NCBI GenBank assembly: GCA_035772785.1
Contig: JAOCPU010000004.1
Location: 744,001 to 808,000 of the forward strand
Source: Phlebiopsis flavidoalba
Lineage: Eukaryota; Basidiomycota; Agaricomycetes; Polyporales; Phanerochaetaceae
Direction of reading: 5' to 3'
DNA: 64,000 bases
Shown: one piece after another, positions 1 to 11,529 of the stretch
How the letters are laid out: the number at the start of each line of letters is the position of its first letter
How positions within the stretch are numbered: position 1 is the first letter of the stretch
Notes under the pieces: generated by a model
The model's database searches: none
Seen by the model: the letters and a program-made list of their open reading frames with translations, nothing else
What the model was told of the DNA's origin: nothing
Position numbers and translations under genes: made by a program

Positions 1-1925
1 GATCACAAGAACCAAAGAGGTCTGGCCCGTATTTGGCATTGGCACAGATTGGGACAATAAAAGGGTACGAGACCGCATAGACGGAAGAACGCAATCGAGA
101 GTTGCGAGGAGGCTGGTCGTAAGTTGGGCTTGCTGTCCGGTGACATCCGTAATTTATTCATATTTCCCATCATCTGTACATAATCATGCCTAATACTTGT
201 ATATGTTAGGTCGCGGAGGTATTGCTTGGGTGCTGCGTGGACAATGATGTAGCTTAGTTGTCACCTGCTGACAGGCACGGTTTAATCACAGGGTCTCGAT
301 GCGAAAAGCGCAAACAGTTGTTTGTTAATGATTGATATTCCATGAGAACTCGTTCGCCGCCAGGCCTGAAACTTTTATGCTCCTACAATTACTCGCAACA
401 CCGTAGGCTGCTGGCAGCCGCGTTCCATGCGAACACAAAGCCACGAGACGAGTGGATGCTGTCTTAACAGAGCTTGCGTACTGTTAATCCATGCCGCTCC
501 GGCAAAGGCTTACATCCTGCGCCGGATTGAGGCGCTGTCAGGCGCGATTCGATGCTTAGACCTGGTCGTAGTACTCCCCGCTGCTTTGTACTACAAATGA
601 GAGTTAGTAACATAGTGCAGTTGGGAATCAATGCATGCAGTGTGCCATTGTAATATGGCTCTTAAATTACCATGCAACCTGCCTTTCAAGTGGACACCGT
701 ACCTGCACCCAACAAATATCGTCAAACCGGGTGCGGCAGATGCAGCATGAAGAGGAATCCCCACAGAAAAGCGTAGCCGGCACCTGCACCAAGGCCAAGG
801 GCACCAACAGCACCGAGATCAACAGAAGCCGTTTCCTGAGCTTTGGTGCCCGGGTGCAATCATTTTCAGGACGTGGTCGCCGGACCGGTCAGAGATGTGG
901 AAGAGGTCGTCGCTGGAGACAGATTCGGACAGAATGCGGCTCTTGGGCGCGTCTACCATTGAGCGCCATACAAATAGCATCAAATAACATGCGTTTTCAT
1001 TATCCAGGCTAGCCTCTCGTTCTCGTCCAGAAAAGGTGGCCCACGTTTTCCGTGATCTTATGTCATGAATCAAGTGAGCATTGAACGTGTACACCTAGGG
1101 CTGGCAATTCCGGCCTTCCTATTGGCATTATCAAAGAGCGGATAGCGTCCTTGAAAGTGTCGCACCTTGTGGTCAGTAAGGTAGCCGTTGCTTGGCTTTC
1201 TCGACGATGTCTTTCAGTCTCACTTGATGCATAGCGTGGGAGTGAGCAGCTCTCTATTTGCCCATATGCCTTGCACTGAGTACAGGCTCAGCGTATGCGT
1301 ATAAGAGCCCGGGACACCATGCCGCTTATCCACACTGGCCCCAACCTTATGAGTCGCGATCGGTGACACCAAAAACCTTCATATCTGACTTGTACCGCCG
1401 CACAAGCGCTCAGGAGTTCAATGGAATAGGCCCTTTCTCCGCAATCCTATAGACATAAGCTTGTTACACTCAATCAACTGGTGGCACTGGCAAGCGACTC
1501 CGCTAGACTGTACTCTCCCCCCCCCATTCCGCACCTAAAGCCCGGACTCGCGATTCCCCTGATATTATCATAACATCTGAGGAGCGATCGCTTGGGGGCA
1601 AGTTACTCGGCGCTTCAGTTGAGTACCAAGCATATCTTTCTTTTATATTAGATATGCATACACATATTCGACATTGTCCTGAACATGGGAGCCGTTCTAA
1701 ATCGCTCATGTCACACCAGTGACTCTGCTCCCCACTATCACTAACGGGACACCAACACAAGATCTCTGGAAGCCACGCGCGTTCCAAGCGTACAAATCCC
1801 TAACCGCCTCGTTAGCCCCTTTTCATACCCCCAGCCTGCGCCACTGCACCTAGACTCCCGAACTTACTATTCGCCTTGTGATACGCTTTGCGCGCTATGC
1901 GTAATAGCATGCCCCCTCCTTTTGG
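1..1925. other. No recognisable gene; contains 5' end of the reductase gene
   Basis: I see no protein family in the first 1.5 kb on either strand; open frames are short and carry no motif. On the minus strand around 770-850 a Gly/Ala/Leu-rich stretch (reading GAVGALGLGAGAGYAFLWG) could be a membrane helix of a broken gene, but nothing around it confirms this. From about 1500 onward the first exon of the adenylation domain that follows is expected, because family members carry about 150 residues before the part first recognised near 1930. A run of C at 1518-1526 lies in this stretch. Confidence 0.4.
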
Positions 1926-1929
1926 CGTA

Positions 1930-4900
1930 AGATTTCTCGTCATCCGAATAGGTCCACCCAGCTGACCTTTATCATGAGAAATAGGCCGCCAAAACACTAC
2001 AGAAGCGATTGCACACTTGTGCCGTGCCACTAATTCAACGCATTTAAATTGCTCAACTCTAACCATGACCCTTGCACAGGGCCAAGCAGCAAGTGAAACC
2101 ATGTTGGGCGTATGTGATGCCTATAGAAATAGCTGCCAGGACTACCTGGTATTCCCAACTGCGCATCGACGTCGGGCTGCAGAAGGGAACCGGAGGATGA
2201 AAAGGATCGTACGGCACTCATCATGCACACCAGTGGATCGACTGCCGAATGCCAAAGGGTACGGCAAAGTTCTTACAACCTACAGCTTTCATTAACACCT
2301 TCTTCGCTCTTGTAAGCCAATCCATCATCCCCATCGTGAATCTGGACTGAGGCCATTCCCTGCATGCCGGGAAGCCCGCCTTTACTACCACACCCCTCTT
2401 TCATGTTCGTCCTCTAAGTCCTCTTGAGCTTGCATCCCCAGAGGCTTACCATTGAGATAGGCGGCGAGTGCGGATTTGCTTTCGGTCCATGAATGCAGAG
2501 CGTCCACGGTCTCTTTCTGTTCTCGTCGATTATCCATGACCGTAAGGAACATACTCAACGCCGTCTCGATCTGTCCCAACACGAATGCCTTCCTATCCGT
2601 TCCTTACATCCTCAAGATGCTAGCCGAAAATTTGGGGTGGGACTCTAAACATGCTCTGCACCATGAACCTCGTCAGTACGGGCGGCGCTCCTCTTCCGAA
2701 CGATTGTGAGTGGTCCTCGCAGTCAGAAAGAACAGTCGACTTGACATGTGGGGATATGCAGTGGGAGATGACATGGTTCGGCAGGGGGTACGGCTTGTTA
2801 GCAGACTAGGATCCAGCGAATGCGGCTGTGAGTCCTTCTCCACATGCTTGAGACCCTGATACTCACACCAGCCGTACCGTATAGTCCTCATGAGCTCTCA
2901 CAGGGACTATGACCATGACAAGGAGTGGAGCTGGCTAAGAAATCAGGGACGGGGCATCCAGTTACTCCACTTCGAGCCAATGGGTGAGTCGGAAGGGCTG
3001 GCGGTGTACGAATTAGTTGTCGATAAGGCTGGCCTGGTCTACCAGGTGTAAGCTGACGTATGTGATCCATCGTTGCGTTCTATCGACACTTATTGCTTGT
3101 TGTAGGTGGTTTCCAATCGGCCCGATGGCAGCTTCGCTAGAGCGGAGACCTATACGCGAAGCACCCTACGATTCAAGACACTTGGCGGTACCATGGGAGG
3201 GCTGGACGACGTTATAGTGCTAGTGAGTCTTATATTACCTTTGCCATCCTCACCCGTCTAAAGGGGCCTTGTCACAGGTGACAGGCAAGAAAGTCTCCGC
3301 TAATCCCATTGAGACTTCTCTCCGTGCTTGTCCTTCGATATCTGAAGCCATTGTGTTTGGTGCTTCCCGACATGCACTTGGCGTGCTCATCCTGCCCGCC
3401 TCAGCTGCCACGGCAAGAGACGACATTCTTAAACGCGTAGTCGTGATCAACGCATCTCAGCCCCCGTATGCCCGCATTCTTGATGAACTCGTAATCATCC
3501 TGCCTCACGAATCCGCGTCAATGATTCCCAAAACGAGCAAGGGCTCGGTCATTAGGCCTAGGGCGTTGTCCGTCTTTGCGCAGAGGAATTGATGAAGCAT
3601 TCGAACGTCTAGAGACAGGTGGGGACGAGGCAGAACGGCACGGACCCGAACGTCATATTCGATAGTGTAGTCCGCAGAGACAATCAGAATCCATCTACGA
3701 GAAGTATTGTCGAACATCCTCGCAGGAGACGGATGCTCGGACAAAGCTTCCCCCCATAGACACAAGATCGGTGACAAGGACGATTTGTACAATGCGGGCA
3801 TAGACTCTACTCGGGCCGTCATGGTACGGACCAGTCTACAGAAGGTGAGCTAATTAGTTATACGTGCAGTTCCACGGTCATACCCACTGATTCCAGCTCA
3901 TCGGGCCCTCCGGGAAAATTCTATCCAGTAATGTGGTACTCGAGTACCCATCTATATCGAAGTAGGTATAGCAGAGCCAATGCAATGATTGAGGGCCTGA
4001 CCGTGACCTCCCGCATCAGATTAACACACCATGTCCACGATGTCCTCAATGGTAGCGGAAACGAGAACTCGAGGCTCAATACTGAGAGTCAGCATCGCCT
4101 TATGCTCACGCTGACCAGTCAATATGGCTCTTTCACCGGTCCCGAACGACCCTCCTCGTTCGGGACGCCTGCAACTATTGCCCAGTCCCAACGTACTGGG
4201 ACGGTGGTGAGAATAGCGCTTGCTTAGTTGAACGTCGATGTGCCGCTAATGATCTTTCAGGTTTTGACGGGTGTGACTGGGTCCCTTGGGGCACATGTGC
4301 TGGTACAGATCCTGTCATGTACCAGCTTCACAGTTGTCGCACTGGTGCGTGCTGAAGATGCATGCACAAGCCTTGGAGCGCCTCAGGACCAACTTGAGGA
4401 GCCGAAAGTTGCTGGACTGCTTCGATGATCATCTGGATCGCGTAAAAGGTACTCGCTTCAGACCTATGTTGTAAAACGAACCTTGGGCTTCAAAACTTCC
4501 GTGTATGAAGAATGTCTTCTTACTGCCGTCGTCATCGTACATGTGCGTCCTCACATTCAGACCGCAATTTCGGATGTCTTACATCGCCCACAGATAGCTT
4601 GGCCAGTGAATTTTGCTATGGGCACTCGAAAGCTTTAGGCCTGCGCTGGAAGGCGAGTGGGCCAACGAGCTTACATGAGTCCGCTACTGAGATTACCACC
4701 GACAGGCACCAGGAATCTGCTTGATTTCACAGCTGTCACTCACCAGAACGCTCGCTTCGTATTTTGTTCATCTACTGCCGCTGTAGTCAACGCTACAGAT
4801 CCACAGAGAGTCATACTCAACGTCTCCAGGACCAGCCGGAGGCTGCCGCTGCCATGGGTTATGCACAAGCAAAATGGGTCGCGGAACACATATGCGACAA

Positions 4901-5597
4901 GGCTCACAAGACCGTTCTCGCCGGCCGTGTCATGATCGCCCGCGTGGGACAGTTGTGTGGAGACACTGAACATGGTATTTGGAACGAAAGCGAAGGGTGG
5001 CCCTCTACTCATAGCCAGTGTGCGATACACGGGATGTTTGCCTGTGCTCACCGAAGACGTATGTGCAAGCAGTCTCCTGATCACGGAATTCTAGACTGAT
5101 ATAGCCTTACGTTCAAGCTATCTCTCCTGCCCCTAGATATTGCAGCCAGGGTTCTCGTTGATGTCATTCAGAGCCAGGATTTCTGCGGCAAGTCCTGCGA
5201 CAGCGTCCCGGTCATACACCTTGTGAATTGGACAAGGACAACTTGGCAAAGTCTTCTCGAGCTCCTGGAGGTTGCAGGAGTCCGTTTTGTTCGGTTTATC
5301 TCCTTCGCATTGGATTGATGCTCTTGAGGCTTGTACGTCTCTCGATCCTGCCACCCAAGGCCTCGTTACTATGTGGCGGCACAAGGTATGAAATCCGAGA
5401 AGTATCATTGCCCTCCATCATTGACATCCTCTCAGTATAAAGATACTCAACACATCTCGCAAGAGCCTTCGTATGACATATCCTCAACCCGTCGCGGCTT
5501 TGCTCAAGCCACCGAGGTGCTGACAAAACAATTCGTTTCCCAGGAGCTGGTGGATAAATGGGTAGCCCATTGGAGAGCTACTGGATTTTTGATCTGA
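1930..5597 (+). CDS. NRPS-like adenylate-forming reductase (A-T-R), frame-disrupted
   Basis: Predicted to activate a carboxylic acid as its adenylate, load it on a phosphopantetheine carrier and release it by NAD(P)H reduction as aldehyde or alcohol. Adenylation domain: a piece reading TEAIAHLCRATNSTHL at 1995-2040; core motif HTSGST at 2226-2243 preceded by PEDEKDRTALIM; LVSRLGSSECG near 2790-2825; LLHFEPMG near 2960; DDVIVL just before a 55-nt intron at 3223-3277; then TGKKVSANPIE; ending PKTSKGSVIRPRAL. Carrier domain: GIDST, with the modified Ser at 3806-3808. Reductase domain: Rossmann motif TGVTGSLGAH at about 4265-4300, FVFCSSTAAV near 4760, and YAQAK with Tyr at 4860 and Lys at 4872, followed by RVGQLCGDTEHGIWNE. 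The end, WVAHWRATGFL-stop, fits the family. Frame switches occur near 2246, 3200, 3590 and elsewhere; the start is not resolved (about 1500-1900). The substrate cannot be predicted. Confidence 0.92.
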
Positions 5598-5874
5598 AGT
5601 GCTATGTACATGGGTGCCGCAGCGTTGCTAGGGACAGGAGTGCTTCAAATATTTCCTGGTGCCGATGTGGTATGTGTTAAATGCGATCATTGATCAACGA
5701 CGACTACTTTCTATCGTTATCTTTCTCGAGCACGGTCGACACGAAGTACACCTATGAGATGTCATCTCACGGATGAGCATGTTTGTGCTACCCAGGGCCT
5801 TTAGCTCACTGTTGAGTATCATACTTGCATAAGAGTGCTTGCAGCGCGGTAATTACGATACAAATTCATAATGC
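5598..5874. other. 3'-3' intergenic gap between convergent genes
   Basis: About 280 bases separate the stop of the adenylate-forming reductase from the stop of the NmrA-like gene on the other strand. It must hold both 3' UTRs and terminators; no coding signal is seen. Confidence 0.5.
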
Positions 5875-7140
5875 TCAAACTCCGAGAGTAGCAGCAATAT
5901 GATCAATGTCCGGCAATACGCGTCTATAATCTTCGACGTCTTTGAGTAAGATCGTGGCAGGACGATCGCCCGTGTAATTGACCGCCCTCATCCAGCTCTC
6001 TAATGTGTGACCGTTGGGGTTGACCTCCTTTATCCACGCCATATCCCTCTTTAGTATGTCGTCGCGGAATGCAGACCACCAGCCACTGAAGTTCTTCCTC
6101 CAAGTGAGGCCTTCCCCAGGCGTCCGTTCGTATGCGACGGGCAAATCGGTATTCTTGAAATTGGACATCCAAGCCGTCGTCGATGGTCTGGTATACTGCG
6201 ACCGCCTTCTTTCCAGTCACCTTCGTGAACGTTGAGACGAGATGGTCCCATCCGACCATCTCCGTGGCAATCTCGAGGTCTTTACCGCCAGACGTGAGTT
6301 CACGGTGGTCGAAGGTGTAGCGAGCGAAGTAGCCGAGGTCGGATAGGGCAATCATGGGAACGTGGCCCTTGCCGATGGGCGCGGCGACGAAGACATACGT
6401 GCCGTCTGCGCGGCGTGTCATGGGCCCAAACATTTGCTATTGCATTGGAAATCGTTAGGCTTTAGATGCTGAAGCCTGAAGCTGATAACGCACGAAGTTG
6501 AGCATGTCCATATACGGCCCCGAAGTGACGCAACTCCAAGATAGACCGTCATCGGTCACGAGGGAGGGTTGTGCCTTTAACCAATCGGCAACTCGACCCT
6601 TACCGTCGTAGTGCTCTGCTCTGTACTGAGGATCATAGTTTCCTTTCTGCACATCGCGTTAATTCAGGCCCTCAAAAAAAACAACGCGTAATAATGCATA
6701 CCTTGAGATTGTAATCAAGATTGCTCCAGATATAGTGCCGAAGTGTCTTCACTTGTTTAGCCACCTCAAAGATGCGAGTACCCAAGAACACTTCATGCTG
6801 CTCACCGATGGCAAATGAGTCTGTGTTGACCCATACGCCATAGGCACCCTGAAGCGCATTGTAGACATCCTCCAGATTATTGTGAGACCCTGTGTGGCGG
6901 GTGAGTGATGCAACTTCGAGCGAGATATGTCTGTACGAGACCTCTAAAGAGTTCTACGCCCTTGGCGGCTAGATCTTGAGAGCGACGGTGACTGGGATCA
7001 CGTGTCAAAGCGCGAATGGAATACGGGGATGGCAAGCCATCGGCGGATGGTGCGAAGCAATGCATCAATGACGGCGATGCCTTGGGCACCTGTGGCACCA
7101 ATAACAAGAATAAGTTTGGAGATGTTTGTAGATGACATGC
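5875..7140 (-). CDS. NmrA-like NAD(P)-binding protein
   Basis: Member of the NmrA-like atypical short-chain dehydrogenase group: Rossmann-fold proteins that bind NAD(P) and act as redox sensors or as reductases. It starts MSSTNISKLILVIGATGAQG, which contains the GxxGxxG dinucleotide-binding motif, then IRALTRDPSHRRSQDLAAKGVELFRG, GVWVNTDSF, LRHYIWSNLDY, SWSCVTSGPYMDM, GPMTRRADGTYVFVAAP and GKGHVPMIALSDLGYFARY, all in the family order. The C-terminal exon ends AATLGV-stop (TGA at 5875-5877). Short introns lie near 6880-6935, 6660-6710 and 6437-6465. A one-base frame break lies near 7065 between DALL and APSADG, and another near 6170. A TATA-like element sits about 45 bases upstream of the start. 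It is convergent with the adenylate-forming reductase; a shared pathway is possible but unproven. Length (about 310-330 aa) is normal. Confidence 0.93.
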
Positions 7141-7178
7141 TTGGAGGAGTTTTGTGTCGCAATAAGGGGCGAGGGTCG

Positions 7179-7190
7179 CAATTTATACGT
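7179..7190 (-). promoter_or_regulatory. TATA-like element of the NmrA-like gene
   Basis: On the minus strand the sequence reads ACGTATAAATTG, about 45 bases upstream of the ATG at 7140. Position and sequence suit a core promoter; no mapped transcript is available. Confidence 0.45.
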
Positions 7191-7199
7191 TCTGTTCCT

Positions 7200-9155
7200 G
7201 CGCAAGGCAGCCATATCTACCGCAGAGTTGCGGGGGCGCTCGGGGCAGAAGTCGACTTTTGACATGTCCGAGGGAGGCTATGGTACGGTACCGGCAAGAA
7301 GAATCTTGAATTTTCGTTTGGATTCCGATTTTTCCACGTAGGATGAGCGTCATGCCGAGGAGAGTCACGGTGAATGGCGGCCAATAAAAGGGTTGAGCTG
7401 CGACTACCTCACAGGGCCTATCGCGCTACCGACCCAAAGGGCCAGTAGCTCCAGGATGATCACTTCGTGTTTATTGCACATGTAAAGGCCGCAAACTATA
7501 CGGCTCGGGCAGCAACATGAGCTATGTCCGAGCCCGGACCTAAGAGGCTTGGAGCTCGGGGAAATGCGTGCGAAACGACTATAGATCTCCGAGGTTGGGA
7601 TGAAGCAAGCGAGTAGCCGCGTAGGTGCCCAGAAATACACCATATTACGGATGCTAGGATCATACCTATTCTGAGGGCCAGTACATACGCTAACTGCTTC
7701 TTCGATGACTCCGAGCTGCTCAAGATCCGAATCCGCCGGTCTGAAAAACTAGTTTTCAGCCCGGAAACCTATGAGTTTCACGTAGTTATGAGAAAAGAGA
7801 ATTACTCAATAGATGAATCCTGATTGAATACTTGCTACACAGTCAGGCTTAACGCGGGATCGGCGGCACATTGCAGTCACAGTGAAATGACTATGCTGGT
7901 CGGAGAGGAAAGGAGTTGCGCACGCTTGTGGCCGCCACAATTGCCCCGGCAGACGGGAAGTTGCAGCTCCCGGACTTCCCGGACCGTCGACTCAATCGCG
8001 GCCATCAATCGCATCATCAACACATCAAGATTCTACGATGTCTATAAGCGCCCAAAGTTGTCGTGACCTAAGACGATCGTGTCACTCGCTACCCCAGGCT
8101 GCCCCTCGCCCTTCGCCCTTCGCATATGCAAGCATTCACGACCCACGGCGTACTCTATGGACACATTCATCCAATTTTACACGCTGCAACTGTGATTGGC
8201 GGATAACTCGTCGTGATAGAGTGGCGCATATACCTCAACGCGGCTCCCATGCACTTGAAACTTGAAGCGGAAGTTTCAGGTAGCCCGGCGCAATGACGCC
8301 GAATGAGAGCAATAATCATGAAAGCAAATAACCACCAGACGGTGCCTTACAGCGTTGTCCGCAACATGCACTCTAACACGCACACGTAAAGCTATCCGTG
8401 GGTTCTCTATAATTGCACCTGACACAATGACACTTGACAACAAGCCACAACAGGTCATCCGTCCGACCATGTCTGGGAAAAGTCAAGCATAGTCAGTGCT
8501 CAATGACTTGAATTAATCATGCCTGTGATGCTGCCAGTCTTACGATATTCCTGCGCGATCTTCGGTGCCTCATGGACGCGATATTTTTGGTCGCTACTCG
8601 TGTCTCCATGCCAACTCCTTCAGAGGGGACACTGTTCCACCGACAATGGCGTGTAGCTCGAGCTAGACATAACACCTACGAGACTGCTTGAATAGGTATT
8701 GAATGTGAACTCTACTCATTATGCATGCGCCAGAGTCCCGGTACTTTCGGTCGCCATGAAGTCGTGGACAGAGTCGACGGTGTGTGACTTCGTCATTCAA
8801 TATAAGACGTGCCTGGGATCTTGTCGTCTTGGTAGAAGGGGCCCTCTTCAGCATAGCGACAGCCGCCTCCAGCCGCTTTCCGGGACCCCAAATACTCGTT
8901 GCTTCTCCAAACTTTCTGATGCCAAGGACATAGCTGCATCGGTCCTCATAAAAGACGTGGCTCGCGTTAAGGCATGGTTTTTCCAACTCGCCCTTGTTAC
9001 CCTTCGAGCACCAGGTCTTGAAGACCTTTTTTTCTTTGCACTCGCTGCCTGGCGCATTCCTTGGATTTCAACAAGCTCTGCTAGCGGCTAGCTTGACGTA
9101 CTTTGGCGAACACTCATTGTCTTCTTACCACTCCTTGATCCAACTTCGTCTCGCC
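7200..9155. other. Stretch without a recognisable gene
   Basis: Only short open frames are present, none with a motif I know. A near-perfect palindrome of about 19 bases (7741-7759, CTGAAAAACT-AGTTTTCAG) lies in the middle. On the minus strand at 7496-7723 one frame begins MSSSESSKKQLAYVLALRIG followed by a hydrophobic stretch; it could be the first exon of a small membrane protein but cannot be extended. Confidence 0.35.
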
Positions 9156-9900
9156 ATGGCCAAATTCGCATTCCTCTCCGTCACCATCTTCTGTCCGCGG
9201 TTTGCCGCGCTTACTGGACCTGGAGTCAATGCTGTCTCCTCCCTTCCCATTTCAAGCGTTTGCCGGTGGCTCAAAACCCGCCGCCAACTTCAAGGAGCTC
9301 GAGTACGTCTGGGCCTCTCTATATTACATATGTTGTGTGAATTGTGAATTTGACCTCTCTCCGCAGTTATGCCCAATTCCAGATCTCGGACGGTTACGGG
9401 CTGGAAACCTGCGCAAGCTGAAGTGCCAAACGCTCCCAGGCATGTGTTTCGTTGATCCATTAACAACAATGTGGATCTCAGCACTGTCTCGTCAGACGTC
9501 CCTCGCTGCGATTCAACAGCATGCGTGGGGAGGCCGCTGAGTCCGCCCACCGACCCCCCCGGAGACCATGAGGGACTTCAACCCCTCAAAATCGACCGCC
9601 GCCCTCTCGACCACAGCTGCGGCCTGCTGCTCTCAAAGTTCGGCAAGATCAAAAGAACAAGGTTCGTCAAGCTCACTGGCGACTCGGGTTCCAGGCGCTA
9701 AACATCAAGGTGCGTACCCCTTATTCCCTGGGACGTTCATTGCTGTTCTGTCAGCTGACGGGACTTCATTTTCAGATTTGCGCAGGCTAAAAGCAAAAGG
9801 CAGCGACCACGGCTAGTCCTCGAGACGCAAGCTCAAGCAGCGAGCAAGACTGAAGCCTGGAACAAGAACGTCTCCACTGACAAGTCGAGCGCCGGCAAGG
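9156..9900 (+). CDS. Small secreted protein, basidiomycete-type
   Basis: Starts MAKFAFLSVTIF with a hydrophobic signal-peptide-like stretch. The first intron has a clean donor (GTACGT at 9303) and acceptor (ends 9366), joining KEL to DYAQFQISDG in phase 2. Downstream pieces are AQAEVPNAP, then in other frames VDLSTVSSDV, AIQ.MREAAES, GKIK, LKLTGDS, a second intron from about 9707 to 9775, and EAWNKNVSTDKSSAGKA. The mix of a signal peptide with charged and Ala-rich helical repeats resembles a family annotated only as small secreted protein in mushroom-forming fungi; its function is unknown. At least four frame switches are needed, so no single open frame covers it. I recognised the family from memory of this pattern, not by alignment. 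Confidence 0.65.
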
Positions 9901-10432
9901 CCTATCCCCAGGGCGGTTACTGGTTCCTCTTTCGACCTCGACTCTCGACCGCATCGTCAATACGGGACTCGAGCTCCACCACGGACTCGTCTTCGAAGCA
10001 CAGTGGCCTCTGAAACCGCATCGCGCCGCCCGCCGCCTTCTACCTCGGCTGCGGCTTCGAGCACGTCTACCGCCACGGATAGCCGCCGCCACCGCTGTAT
10101 CTGACAACGTCGTTTTACGCAGACCGCAGCGTGCTATACTTGCAAGGGAACTTGAGTACGTCACGCCAGCCCCATTCCCATTCTCTTCGAATTTAACAAT
10201 CGCTCTTAGCTACGCTCACGTTCCAGATCAGCGAGGCCGTTCGCGTTCAGACGGCAACGCTGCAAGCGGGAAGCAACGCACCACGCCAGTTCACCACAGT
10301 CTTTGTCAGCGAATCCAGTTACGCCACGTTTGATCTCTCCACCGTTTCGGTCCGACGTTCTGAAGGCGATACATGAACAACATGGCCGAACGGCCGCACG
10401 GACGAGCTGCTGGGCGTAGACACCCGGACAGA
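9900..10432 (+). pseudogene. Second, partial copy of the secreted-protein module
   Basis: After FYLGCGFEHVYRHG and SFYADRSVLYLQGNL, an intron-like gap (about 10154-10209) leads to TLTFQISEAVRVQTATLQAG and then FDLSTVSSDVLKAI near 10330-10375. Both the FQIS block and the DLSTVSSDVL block also occur in the gene immediately upstream (YAQFQISDG, VDLSTVSSDV), in the same order and at similar spacing. This looks like a tandem duplication, or an internal repeat of one longer protein. No start or signal peptide is seen in the second copy, and an in-frame stop follows RHG. It is called a pseudogene only because it is broken; sequencing indels are an alternative. Confidence 0.45.
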
Positions 10433-11520
10433 TTCTCCATCACCCTCAGATTGCCTGCTGCGATCTAGGCGCCGATGCCGATTGAGCCCCTTCCAGTCGT
10501 CCGGCACCCTAACCCCATGATCCACGAATGAACCAATGGCTGCTCCTAAGGATCCACCACGGCCTGGGTCACAAATGTTCCCATCCTGAACATTCTAATT
10601 GTTAATGCCATCCCACCATATGTATGGCCCTCGCACCGTTCACAAGCTCTATACGTTTTGCGCTGTAGAGATTGGCCAGTGCAAAGGCCAAGGGGTACCT
10701 GACACGTCTGCCCCTGAGAGTGACCTCAAGGAGGGAAGCAATCGAAAGGTTGGTTCGAAGAACATCTCGATCGTGAACAACAGGTCCTAGCGCCCGGGAC
10801 AATGCGTCCGCTAAGGAGTGCTTGCGTAACACGTGCCCCTACTATAATATCTGTCTGGGCCAGCGTTACCACATGAGACTCACAGTTGTTGTTTCCCACT
10901 TACTTCCTTTCTTTTTTTTTGCCCCTTGGCTGACTTTCGGATATGCGAGTGATCCTGCGAGTTCTTAGAATAGGTGTCTCGTTTTGGGCCGAGTTTCAAT
11001 ACATCTCTCTTATATCTCAAATTGATGTCGAGACGCGGTAACAGATTGCTATATAGCTCAGCCTATTCGTCTCGAGCTCATCTGAGCACTTCACGCAAAA
11101 AATCAGTTCAACCTTAACACTCGTCGACAAATCAGTGCCACACAGCGCGTTATTCCCAGACGCCACGAACGTGCGGGGGGTGGAACGGAATGATCCTTGG
11201 AACGGGATGATCCGCATGGACTGTTACTGCTGCACAAACAAACACCACCATGATCTATTTGTGGAGAAAGTGTATGTATGCCAACCCTCCACTTCAAGTT
11301 TCATAGCTGCAGATTCTCCACCACTCACCTCCTCCATGAATCACATGAATGGCCTAGGTTTTATTCTCAATCTCAACCTCTCAACGGGCGACAATCAGCC
11401 CTCTCGACTTTCATTGTCACCAAATCTTCGAAGCCTCCAAGAGCCCTGTCTAATTGGCGCAAAAAAGCCATTACTATGATTCAGATCTCACAGCCATGTC
11501 TTCATTGTAAGCGCCCTCAC
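10433..11520. other. Intergenic stretch, no gene recognised
   Basis: No protein motif is seen on either strand. There is a run of T at 10911-10920, and Ser/Pro-rich translations near 11280-11480 on the plus strand that look like low-complexity noise leading into repeat copy A. Confidence 0.35.
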
Positions 11521-11529
11521 TGGCCCTTT

